DNA from: Aquila chrysaetos chrysaetos
Taxonomy: Eukaryota > Chordata > Aves > Accipitriformes > Accipitridae
DNA length: 64,000 bases
NCBI RefSeq assembly: GCF_900496995.4
Contig: NC_044029.1
Span: 14,446,001 to 14,510,000 of the forward strand
Direction of reading: 5' to 3'
Both the position numbers and the translations under genes were made by a program. This document shows positions 1-12,300 of the stretch, in pieces. The notes under the pieces were generated by a model, which was not told the DNA's origin, made no database searches, and saw only the letters and a program-made list of their open reading frames with translations. Each line of letters starts with the position of its first letter. Position 1 is the first letter of the stretch.

Positions 1-3000
1 GCAGAGATAAATTTTTAGGAGAAGGGCACCTACAAATGGGATAGAGCTAAGATCTTTAAAGAAATCTTTCTGCCTCTCTGGCTCTCTTCAGATGTCTAGG
101 CAGCTGGAAAAGTCATGGGCATCACCAATAGCAATTCTTCCTTTATTTGCTTACTAAAAGCATAATTTTCTTAATTTTGCTATGTTTTTCTCACTTCTAC
201 AATAGCTTGTGCACTGGGTGCACAGCCAATTGACTCAGCTCCAGATATGCCAGATATTCCAGATACTGATAGGGGTTACTGGCAATGCTGGACACAATAG
301 AGCTTGTGAGTTTTATGAAAAAGGACAATACTTTCAGTGCAGTGACAAGACCCATCCCAAAATGTGACAATCTACTGGATGCACAATGGGTCCCATCTTC
401 TATGGATTCGATATAAAATAGTGTGGATATATGACAAGGCCCTGGGTATTCTTAAAGCAGCTTTATGTGGCTGCTTTATTTTTCACAGTGAGATAATCCT
501 GTGCTTTTCTATCTGGTGAGAAATGAGAGTCCTGATGGGAGTTACCAGACTGACAGACCAGGAAATACTTGATGAACATGTCATTCTTATCAAAGCCACC
601 AGCTTTGCAGCCAGGTTGGATTAAGACCCATCAGCATGCCATGGTTCAGCTTTTCTGTACTCCCCACCCTCCCACCTCTCCCGCCCCATCATTCTTGTTG
701 ATGGACATGACACCCTCCTTGCCAGCCTCAAGAGGAGAGGGGCAATAAAGGCTCCTGTGCACTTTTTTTGCTCACTCCTTTAATCCCAGAATGGCAGACT
801 TGGTCTCTGATGCAAGATGCCAGGATGAGCTGGCCTTCAAACTTGCTCCACGACGCATCTCATGACAGGTTTTTACTCCATCAAAGAGCATCAACAACAT
901 TCTCACAGATTTCTGCTGAGAAACCAAGGCCAAAAGCCAAGGAAACTATTTGAAGAGATGGTAGTGATTCCTTTTTCCTAATAAATTTCTAGCCAATGTC
1001 TAAAAACCAGGGTGATGGCTGAAGTGCTGAGAGTAATAAACAGAACATCTTACCAATCGTTTTGGCTTAAGAGAAAAAGAAAAGCAGCAAGTCTTTGTAT
1101 ACTTGAAATAATTATTAACGTTTTTATTAGGAAGAGACCAAACTTGTTCAGCTTCTTTTATAGTAAACATGTCTGGTGGGGTGGAGGGAAAGGAGGGAAA
1201 ATCACGCATACTTTTCGTACAGTCTGGTTGGATAGCTGGCAAGTGCACCTGTAGGGCATATGTGAATGTATAAACCCACACATGTTCACTTAAAAGGACA
1301 CCGTCAGCTTGCTTCAGAGCTTTTGTTTGCTCTTTAATCTGCATTATTTTAATACCCTCTTAGAAGCTTAAAACACATTATTTATTTCCCTATTGATTTC
1401 CTTCTTCTTTTTCCCCTTGTCAAACCCTTTCTGTGTGTGTTTGTTTGGCTTTGTTTTGAGTGGGGATAAAATTAACACAGCTGGTCTTATTTAACAGCCC
1501 AAACAACTGCAATTTGTACCACACTTTATCAGGCCAGTGCAAGCAAGGGCGAGAGCATCAGTGGACAGCGAGTTGAGTGGACACGCTGTGGGAGTGCCGC
1601 TTCGTGGTGCCATGCTTAGACTGGCCTTTAATGGGACACCAAGGCAACGCAGTTCCTGTTTTGGTCACCTGGGGCTGGGAGAGAGGACAGACACATTGAA
1701 GAGGTTCAGTTCCTGTAAAAATGTGAGTAGCCACTTGCTGTCCCTTCTTGAACAAAATGGATGAATTAAAAAACCACAGTGGCCTTCCTCTTAGTCTGTG
1801 CAGTCAGGTTAACACCTCTCTGACAATGCAGTAAGACCTGGTGTTAGTGTAACTAAGTGTGAGAACCTCTATTTTCAATTGTTACTGACCCCTATTTTCA
1901 ATTCTTACTGCTGTTACGAGCATGGGTCTGTTTGCCGTGACACAGAGCTCCACGAAGAGCCCTGGGGACAGAGGCTGCCTGTCTTCGCCGTCCCCTCGGG
2001 GTGCTGCAGGCAGCAGACACACCAGGAGAAGCAGCCTGGTGGGAGACAGCCAGAGAAAGCCCCTTGCTCCTTGCAGGGGAAGAGGGGTGCCAAGAGGAGC
2101 TTGCCAGAAAAGCAGGGATGGTAGGGAGCCGTTCTGAGTACTGGGCTTTCCAGGTAGATTGAAGTGGGGAGGTAGGGAAGAGCGGAGAAGTGGGCGAAGG
2201 GGAGCTTCCTCGTCAATCCACTGTGCCATAGCTCTGCTGTGGGACCTCCAGCTACCTTGGGAGATTTGGCTGTGGTCACTGCTCACTCGGCCATTGCCTT
2301 TAGGATCTGTTTGAGAACAGATTAGTTTAGCTGCTGACTCTCATTTTTAGATATTAGATCAAGTGAGGAGGCTAGAGGGAAAGCAACAGACGTCCAAGGA
2401 TCAAATAATGTTTCTCTCTTCAGCCTTGCGGGCTTTGTCAAAATCTAATAACCCCTCTTTAATGTTCCATGTGGATGAAAGGATTTTGTGATTTCACCAA
2501 AGTTTCACTCGAGAGGAAGGAGCATGGCCTTTGACAGCTTGCTTAACACTGACTGAAAGCAAGCGGGACTGGCACTGCCACTGTGCTGTTGTTTCTTCTT
2601 CCTGATGGTGCAGTGGGACCAGCTTGCAAACGAACCCTTGCAAACTGAAAGTAAGGGAAGGCCTTATTAAGCAAAGCACCAGGCTAAAACATACAAAATA
2701 AGCTGCACAAGAGCTCCAAATCTGGTGTTTCATCCGTTTTTGAGAATTCACAGGATTGCTGTCCTTTGGAACGTGACTCTCCAAAGGTTGCCACAAAAGA
2801 GCAGAATCTGATCTCAGCAATAGCCGTGGCTACAAAAGCAGTACGAAATAACAGGGTGAAAAGAGAAATTCACACCCAGCCCATTACTGGATTAAGCGTT
2901 TTACGTTCCCACACAGTGTTCAGCTATTCTCCAGTACTTCTGGTGTCATAGAAACATAAGACACCAAGGCAAAGAAAACACCCCAAAATGCCAAGGTGAA

Positions 3001-6000
3001 AAGCCATCCTCACATGGAGGTCAGATGTGGCTACTTCTTCCTCTGTGCCGAGCAGCTCCGGACAGGGCTTTCCCACCTGGGCTGGTGGGATGCCATTTCA
3101 GGGCTTCCTTCTGCCATCTTCTGCCTCTTTGCAGTATTGCGAGCTGGGGAACAAACGCTTCAGCCTCCTGCACAGGTCTTTGGTCGGTGGCAGCAGGACC
3201 TGGGCTTTTGCCCAAGGGCAGAAGATCTGATTATAGTTATACACCGGGAAGCAACTGAAAATAACTTGTTTACAACAGTAATTATGCTGTATTGAAATGG
3301 TGCTCTGAAGTGCTTATAGGCATCCCTGCCTGAGATCTGGTGTCTGAGCACATGCATGAAGACAGAGACTAGCAGACGTAGGTAAGCGACCATTTTTTCC
3401 CTGAGGGTTTTCACCTTGACCTTGTGTTGCTAGCTGTCCCCCCTCCTCTTGAGGGAGGAGCTTTGTCCACCCCGACGAGGTAAGGTGCCCAGCATCTCTG
3501 CAAGGAAGTCTACAGGTTGCATCCTTCAAGACAACTGAGAGGGCAAAGACAGAAGCAAGAAACCATTTACTTCACAGGGTTAGTAGATGGCTGTGTGCTC
3601 CCATGGGTGCTCAGGTGTTTTGCTTCCTCCTAACAAAAACGCGTCCAGTGACCGTGTAACTTTACCATGTGTGTCTCAGGAGATTGTTGTCTGACGGGCC
3701 TGGCTTACAGTCGTCCCTTTAATTTGCTCTGACCAGCTAACTGTGTACCGAATGCTGCCTTATGCCTGGATTTTAGATAGGGATTGTCTCCTTGGGCTAC
3801 TGTAGCAGAATTATACCCAGTAATGGTTATCATCCCTGATCAGTTGTGATGGAGCAGACTGTGAGGGACCCTCCTTTGCCCCTCTTTCTTTTAAACTTCC
3901 AGACTGAAGGATAACACTCGTTCAGTAAGGTGGAAGGCTACTGAATGGACACCTCCCAAAGAGGACAGAGTTTGTGTGCGTGTGAGACCTATGTCCCTTC
4001 TGAAGGGGGTCCCACTCAGCTTTTGTCACTGATGCATTTAGTCTTAGCCAAGCAGCTTTCTGAATATGCCTGCCCCCACCTCAGTACACAGTAGTCCCTG
4101 TCATTGCTGGGTCGGGTATGAATATTTGAAAATATTTTGCGTACGTAAATGTGGCATTATTTCCTTCCAGCTGTATCCATCCACCATGCTGCCAGCTATC
4201 TCACAGCAGCCAGGGTTTGCATTGGCATTCTGCTGCATTTGTTTTCTTATCAGTTAGTAAGCAATATTTTCAGCTTTTGAGAAAACCTCAGCTACAAGCT
4301 ATATATACACACATACTCTGTGAGGCATTTGCTGCTGGCATTTAAACATGAATAACAGTGACAGCTACCAATTTATGTTCCTGCTGTTTGGGTCTAAGCT
4401 CCAGGTCTACTACCTGAGAAGGTGGAAGGAGTTCAGCTATTTTCTGCTTTTTCCTAAGAAGCTGATTTATAGTTTCTCATATGTTTTTCCTCATCTCATT
4501 CTGGCCCTGGATGTGTCTCTTTCTTGTCTCTATTTACAAATGTTGTCCCAGAAGTATAAGGTTAAAACAGTGGTCGCCCCATTGACCTCTGACTTGGAGC
4601 TATGGTCATAGAAGTCCCTTTCCTGCCAATTTCTATGAACAACTGCATCTAAAAGCTCACATGATGGCTTTCCTGGCAAAATGCTGCTTCTCATTTCCCT
4701 TCTTTTGTTACATTTTTGTCCCTGCACAAAATAATTAATACTTTCTGTTCTGCTTTCTCTTACCTTTCACTCATCTTTGTTTCATTTCCGACTTTGTAAA
4801 TTTGTTTTGGAATAGAAAGGTCTTTCCAACAACCTTGTGTACTACATTTTATGAATGATTGTGACTTTTACAGAGTACAGCCTATTTGTGTGTGCAATTT
4901 TGCAGTGCTAAGGTTTTCAATAAAATTCCTCTCACCACAGAAGTTTAGTTAAGTAAAAAATTGACTTTTTTTCCAGTTCTGCTTGGGGTTACTTTTATGT
5001 GTTGTTAAGCACATCTAATTAACATTGGCACAATAAATTTGTCATAAAAGTGGAGACAATACAAACTAAGTAATCCTTGCCTAAGATCTCAAACTACAGA
5101 GAATGTTGGGGTTTTGTGGTTGTACTGTAATTTATTTTAGCAGAAAACAATTTACTCCACCAAATCTTTTTGGGCATACTTAACCTGTGAGGTTTGTTTC
5201 CTTGCTTAGGAATACAAATATTTACTACATCAATTATTTGCTAATTTTGTGTGGTTATGGGGAGTCTCTGTGCCGTCCCGAGCAAGAAGCGGGGTTTATT
5301 GTGCCTGGCTGCCCAAGCAGCCCCGGGGGCAATGAAGATTTCCAGGCAAAGCTCTGGGCACAGAGCTGGTCACTGGGGGTTCAGCAGGGCTCTGGAACAG
5401 CACAGGTGCAGGAGACTTTGGGGGCCAAAGTCTGAAGTAATGTGAAGACTGCTGCCAGCAGTAGAAAGACGTTATTTACATGCTGAGGAGTAAAAAATAC
5501 TCAACAGAGAAAAAAAGCCTCCAAGAAATGAATTAAAAGGTGGGGAAGGTGTAAAGCATTATGATAAACCTATGTTTAGTTTATAATTTCTGGGACAATA
5601 TTATCTTACTAAAACTTGCTAAAATATGCTCAATCAGTTGCACCCTAGTAAAGAAGCTGGGCACATACTGAAAAAAGAGAGAGAGTTTAGTAGAAGAACA
5701 TTATGTTTGCTGGAGTGTTCCTTTTCCTTCCTGTTTCCTCAGCACATGTGTGCGTTAGAGTACACACCGTGTTTTAGATTAATCGGTACTGTACCAGGCA
5801 CCAACAGTTACACATCATCATACGCACGTTCTTATCATCTCTCAAGGTGTGCTTGTAGATAATGTGTAATGTAAATGTGAGTGAAGTCTCCATCATTACA
5901 GGCGTTCCACGTACCAGTTATTGTTATCTATGAAAATTATTTATTAACAGGATAAGGGAGGAGAAAGGCCGGGTGCAGTTTCAAACTAGGGTTTCATTTG

Positions 6001-6511
6001 CTTACAAACTGAGGGGTGCGAATGTGTGTCTAAAGCTGTGTTTTATTGCCTCAACTATGAAGAAGCTCAGGAGCATTTTAATTTGTCTGCTTCTGATCTC
6101 TGTTGTTAATATTTTACTGTGTAGCACAGTCCATGTACAGCCCCCATCTGTCTTGATTTCCCTTGCCCTAAGCAGCCCACGGTATTCTTCCTTCCCCTGA
6201 TTTCCCTGGTATTTTCTTTGTCATCGATTCTCTGCCCTGTTTCTGTTTTCTTGTTCTCTCTCCCACTCCTGACACTGGAGCAGAGCATTTGGTTTGGAGA
6301 AGTGTCAGGGTTGCAAAAGCCTGCTTCGAGTACGGCGGTGTTCCAGCAGTCAGGGTCACTATTGCTTGGGCATGCCCCAAAAGACTTTCTATAACCAGAG
6401 CTGGTGCCAGAGTAGTTACGCCAATTCGGTGAGCGTAGAGGATTCCTCTGTGCACAGAGGACGCGCGGTTTGTTATTTAACTACCTTTAAGTTTTGTCAT
6501 GAAATCTGCAA
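1..6511. other. Upstream intergenic DNA, no gene recognised
   Basis: All frames are closed by frequent stops and no exon of a known family is recognisable on either strand. The block contains a two-copy 23-bp duplication near 1.88 kb. I looked for LGR5 exons on the - strand, because that gene lies on this side in human, and saw none. Confidence 0.6.
1869..1911. repeat. Two-copy 23-bp tandem duplication
   Basis: The unit ctattttcaattgttactg is repeated 23 bp later as ctattttcaattcttactg, with one mismatch over 19 positions. This is a simple local duplication with no associated gene. Confidence 0.8.
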
Positions 6512-6829
6512 TGGCGCCCGAACAAGCCTGATGTGGTTAAGTATTCAGCCCAATGATCTCACATCCTCCACAGCAGTTGAAGACTCATAAACACATTTTA
6601 TGTCTGTATTGGTATGTTGTCATAATTTGGGAGACACATTGCCTGGAAACACAATAGTTGGTTATGAAAGTCTAGTTTGATGCTGAGAGATCTCAGCCAG
6701 ATGTTACATTCCAGTAATCAAAATTAAGTTATTGCAGGAGCAAATAGAAAGTAGTGAAAGGCTAACTTTATATAGCTCTGGTTTTTCTTTTTCTTAAAAA
6801 CATAATTTATTTTTGTCTTTAAAAGCAGA

Positions 6830-7480
6830 AACTACGCAGAGAAGACAATGATGACTAGGAGACTACTGGGAGAAGAAATCCAGAGAATTGTGGTATCAGT
6901 AGAGCTAGTCAGAGAAGACACTTCATATTATGCATTAACTCAGAATGTATATGTGATTAGAGCTGTACATGCATTAAGTATATCAGAGCTCCAAGAAAAG
7001 ATCAATAGACTGTAGAATCAACTGGTGCAGGAGTACAGATAGATATAGAATATGTGGTAGAGAAAAAGCTTCACAGAAAATTCAGAATTTGCAGATACCT
7101 ACTGCACGAGGGAATCTCAAGACTGTTCTAGGTAAGCTGACCCAGGGAAGTATGTCTATAAGAAAAATGTAAAGGAACAGAGTGCCAACTGAAAGACACA
7201 GAGGTGATTAAGGGATGAGTTTTCTGTGCTGTGAAATGAAGAACAGGAAGGGTGAGAGGGCAGGAAAGAAGGAATTTGGAGAGAATAGCCAGCTTCACAA
7301 AAGACAGGAGGAAGAATGGAGATACCTGGCAGCTACGATCTGGGGAGGAAGAGGAAAAATACACAGAAAAGCTGTCTCTGAAAAAGGAATGTGAAAGGAG
7401 GACTCAGGGCATGGGGGTAGAGGGCAAATAATCTTGTTGGAAGTAAAGGAAGATTCGCCCGCCTCTCTGAAAAGCAAGAA
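6830..7480. repeat. Purine-rich (G+A) non-coding block
   Basis: The + strand is strongly biased to A and G for several hundred bases, with runs such as ggaagggtgagagggcagga near 7250. It carries stops in all frames and no repeat-unit periodicity that I can see. Confidence 0.5.
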
Positions 7481-8202
7481 CCTTGCTGGAACAAATTGAA
7501 AGTCAGTGTGCTGGGCAGAGATGAATACTTAAAGGTGGAAGCTCAGGGATCTTCTCTTTCTGTCATATATTCAAGAACCAGTTTAAAGCAATATGCATAA
7601 ACACCTATGGTAGTTGAATCCCACAACAGATCCATGGTTAGTTTACTGTCCTAGCAAGTAAACTAATACAGAATTAACCTTATTTTCCTACTAGTCACCT
7701 GGGTTCTGCTTTCTTATCTCCACAGGGGCCTAGCTTCAGGAGATTATGTTTGCACACCCCACCTTCATACCCCTCCACAATGCACTGTCCCCTGATACTG
7801 GGGATTCTTCCCCCCCATTCAAGGCTGAGATTTGCTTAGACCCTAAGTCTTCTGCTTCTCGGGAAAGTACTTCAGCTAATATTCAGAAAATGACCATCAC
7901 TGGCCTTGTCCTGAAAGGTGAAATATGCTTAGTAAGACAACCACTTCTGCAGACAATGGAAATGCAGAAATACAGGAGCTCTCCTCTGTCCCGTCTCTGT
8001 AAAGCATGTGATGGGATGTCATATAGGGGGTTATCTGTTAAACTGGGGGAGATGGAGATCAACGGAAGCACTCTATGGTGGGTAAGGAGATGCTTAAAGT
8101 ACAGATGTCATCATGTAGTGTTGAAAGGGAAGATGCTGGCATTAAAGGAAGTTAGTTTATAGAGGAGCAGAGCAGGAGCAGCAAAGGAGCAGAGACGGGA
8201 CC

Positions 8203-8221
8203 TTTTTTTTTTTTTTTTTTT
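8203..8221. repeat. Homopolymer T run (19 T)
   Basis: Nineteen consecutive T follow a GCA/GA-rich stretch (8160-8200). Read on the - strand this is an A-tail-like run, but no retroposed gene body can be recognised upstream of it in that orientation. Confidence 0.85.
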
Positions 8222-9128
8222 ACATTTTCATTGTAGCGTGGAGAATGGGGGAGCACTGATGGGAAATGCTAGCGACACAAAGGTTTGAGAGATGATCAAG
8301 ATATGAACGCTCAAGATATACAGAAAAACTGAATGGCCTGAGGACTGGGGGATTAGTGTGGGATGGATTTCTGCAAAACATAATGTCAAGTATTTAGCTT
8401 GGACAGGGATAAAAAAAACCTTCTGTTATAAACCAGAAACTAATCAGGTAAAATCAACTGAGGATGGGAACTTGAGCACATTATTTAGCAGGATAAATAT
8501 GCACTACTGGTGTGATACAGCCAAGACAGACAACTATGGTCATGAGAGTAATCTCCTGTAGAAAGAGGGATGGTTATGTTTCAGACCTCATCTGAAACTC
8601 CATGTTCTACACGGGTGTCCCTTATTCAGGAAAGATGAACCCAAAGGGAAGAGGCGCAGAGACACGGTTAGGTCCAGCAGGGCAATGGCAAGCATCTTGC
8701 GAGGAGAATGTGGCATCTTTTTAGCAAAGCAGTCTTTCAGTTCATGATGGTGTTACAGAAAGAAAACAACTATTTAAGCTAAAAGACGGGGTTGTCAGAA
8801 AAGACAGAAATAAACTATAAATGTAAACTGGCCATGTGCAAATACAGAATGGAAATTAGAAGAACTTTCCTAACCAGTATAGCAATGGGAGTAGAGGAAG
8901 TGAAGAAAACTAACTGCTAAAATGGAAGTTGATAAAAAAGGATATAATATGATGTCTGCAATAACAAGAGACTAGATTATGTGACTCAGGAGTACTCACT
9001 GAGCTCAAAGGCCAGTTTCTTAAATTGGATGTATTTTTATAGTTCATGAAATCAGCATACCTATGGCAGTGAAGTACTGTCTAGCTAAGTGAGACTGGAT
9101 TCATGTGTTCAGGTGAGGAGAGAGCATG

Positions 9129-9305
9129 AAGATCATCTATTCTGAACTCTAATGTAATACAGCCCATAGAAACCCACTCATTCATTTTTGCTCCAGGCTC
9201 AATGCATCTCTTTGATCTATAGCATATCTTTTCAGAATGGTATTCAGATTTAATTTAAATGCTTCAAGTGAAGTAGAATCCACCACATTTAACAGCAGCA
9301 TCTAT
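9129..9305 (-). mobile_element. Old CR1/L3-type LINE fragment, antisense
   Basis: The + strand reads gatcatctattctgaact, then atagcatatcttttcaga, then tgcttcaagtgaagtagaa and tccaccaca. This is the same order as the complement of the 3' region of ancient amniote CR1/L3 elements. Divergence and small gaps point to an old insertion. No reverse transcriptase coding remains here. The assignment is from remembered family sequence, not an alignment. Confidence 0.65.
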
Positions 9306-12300
9306 TGAAACTGCAATGCAGATGGGGTTTGAGAGAACAGCTTTTGACCTTCGCAATTTTTTTTTCTTTTTTGCCATCGTTGACAGGCTTTATGAGGAAA
9401 TACATCAGACGGATCATAGTGGAAGATATTAAACTTCCTACATCTATTCTGATCTGATGAATTCCTTTTCAATAGTCTCAGGAGGAGTTAATGGCCTGTG
9501 GTGTGTTCTTTCTGCTATTGAGCCCAATTTTGAGATCAGTGAAATTATTCCCATTTACACCAGGTAAGAATCTGTTCCTTTATGCATATGATTAACAGAC
9601 TTCCTGGGACGAGTAAATATTTCTAAGTAATCCAACAGGCTGAAAAAATAGCTATATATCTTATCTCTGAGTAAAGCCAGCAGACTTTGTTTTATGGTAC
9701 GCTGTGTGCAGTGCGCAACATTTCATTTCCTACACAGAAAGTTCTTAGGGTAATAACTAGTTCCTTTAATATTAGCTTCCTAATATTGGCACATTCCTAA
9801 ATCTGGCACATAATCTGAGCTAATCCTTTAAATTCTCTCTATAGTTGGAAAAAAGAGACAAATAACTTCCCAACAATAAACCATCTCACCTATTTTATAT
9901 ACTTGGGATGGATCTCCTTCAGGTTAAAGAACTAACTTAAATTACAGACTTACCTTTTAAGTGGCTGCAATTAAGTGAAAGGACTCCTATTTATAAAGTC
10001 TCTGGAAAAGAAATATCCTCATGACAGGGAATTCTGGGTGGCTGTCATAGAATAAATTTGGAGTAGTGCAGTAGTAAGATTAAATAAACCAAAATAGCAG
10101 TACCCCAATGCAAACAGAAGTCTGATTTCTGTGTGACGGGAAGAAAGGACAGGAGAGGAAGCCATTCAGATCTGGGAATAAATTTGACTCCTCACAAAGA
10201 GCTACAAGCCTTAAAAACCACGTAGGGAGCTGAACCCAAGCATAGCTAAATAATGATTAGATTCATGGTTATTTTTCTCTTGCAACATTTCTGTTTGGTT
10301 GTAGTATTTCATTGGCACCCCTTCCAGAGATCTTGGGCACCCTGGAGCGCAGTCCTGTGCCCAGCAGTGTGCACCCTGGAGGATGCTCCCACGATGTGTG
10401 ACATCTTGTGACAACAAACTTATTGTTCGCAGCACTGTGGTTATACCTTATTTTTAGTACCCAAAGACTCTTTCAAGAGCAAAGTGCAATGGTGCCAGAC
10501 TTTGAACTAAATCTCAGCCTAATCAAAATCCTTGCCCAAATGACCTTTTTTATGTATAGTCAGCGCACTGACTAAGCATGTCTTTTATAAGGATAGTTTG
10601 AATATGTTTAATCTGTACTACGGTGCTATGAAAAGAAAGACGATGTGTCCAAACTCTGCTCTTAGCTACAGCAGTCAGCACAGCCATCTGGAGGTCAAGT
10701 ATTTTTAGAGGTCTGACTTGGATTAGAGTATGACCCCTATGCGCATGAATCATCACAAGGATTAATGAAGTGTATAAAGTGTGTGTGCTTGTTAATCTCA
10801 TCTATGGACATGACAAAGGATGAAATTCTTCACTTTGAGATAGTAAATGGTCTAGCAAAGAGAAGACACAAAGCCTAACCATATGCTGATGGGGAGCCTA
10901 CAGCTTAATGGAAAAGTGTCTTTTATTATCTTAACAGTTAAGAACTACAGTGATTGTGCTCAAAGGAGGCATGACATGAAAACGATCCTGTTTCATGTTT
11001 AGCCATGAAGTTTTCACTCTTCTTCCTTTTGGCATTCCCACCTCTGTTTTAAATGTTATTTCTTATATAGATTCTATTTTAAATTAAAACTAGACTTTCA
11101 TAATTTGCATTGATTTTAGTTCACACTTCCTGTAAGTTCCTCTGGCTCCTGCCATGGATATAAACATGGTTGTTCAAGATTTGGCTTTGGCTTGGCCAAA
11201 TACTTTCGCAGGGGCAAATATTTCTCATAGAAACTCTGATAACATAAAATAGGAAGTTTACTAACTGAATTTTGGCTTGAGTTGTTGCATTAGTTCTTTA
11301 ACTGTAAGGTTAACGGGCCTCTGCCATTCCAACTATCCGCCCAGGGCAGATACTCTGACGCAGAGTAGTTCCATAAATATTACCTTCCCTAGCCCTGCAG
11401 AGGAGGTTTTTAAAGTTTCAGAGTCAGCTCGAAGACGAACTGTGTGCAGAGCTTTGAAATCCTTCATGGATGGCGGCAATCAGAGGCTCACCTTCAGAAG
11501 CTCATCCCTGCTGGTATCGTACTGTTTGACACAGAACGAGTCAAGGGGATCAGAGAGCAAGTGAGGGAGCACATCATGGCCTCCAAAAGGCCGAGCTGGT
11601 CTCTAAGAATTTCTGTAGATACAAAAGCCCCGGGCTTGTTCCAGTATGCGCCTTCTTTCTATGTCAGTAAAGGAGGGGTTTGGACACTTCTTGTAGCATT
11701 GAAGAGAATCATCTTTATGCAACAGCCAAGAGTATCCTAGCTCCATGTGCTTGTCTGTTCAGAGGGAGGTAATCCCAAAAAATTGTGAAAGCTGAAAAAA
11801 GGGGAGCTATTTTTACAGTAGTGGTTAACATTTGGAGCTTAGTGCTGGATGGTACTGAGATTCCTCTGAAAGTAGCTCAGCACTCTCAGCTCTGATTACA
11901 GTCTTGGGAGGCCGACAGTCCCTCAGCATGGGCTTCTTAGCTTTTCTGAGGACCGGGCTCTTTACAGCATCTTTCTTCAATGGCTTCAGTAGGAAATTAG
12001 TTTTTAGTACAAATGTGAATTGCACATGTGCAAGTTATAAATCTGGATCATTGCCAGTAGGTAAAGCCGCTAACTCTGCTATTTGGTAGTTACTATAAAG
12101 TTTTCAGTAATACTCTTCAGTTCTCTTCCTGTCCTTTCAGCTACAGAAAAAACATTTGGAAAGAAAAGAGCCTTTTTATGTATAAAGGGGATAAATGAAT
12201 AGCACTTGCGGGACAAAGATGAGTGGGAATGAAAATACGAGTTTTTTCTGCAAATGTTTATAGTCTGCAAATGATAGAATTTTCATATTCAAGCTTCGTA

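Noticed and set aside
11277..11740. Two overlapping open frames of 95 and 98 codons
   Set aside because: I considered a retroposed gene because of the higher GC, but neither frame shows a known motif and there is no poly(A) tail or target-site duplication.
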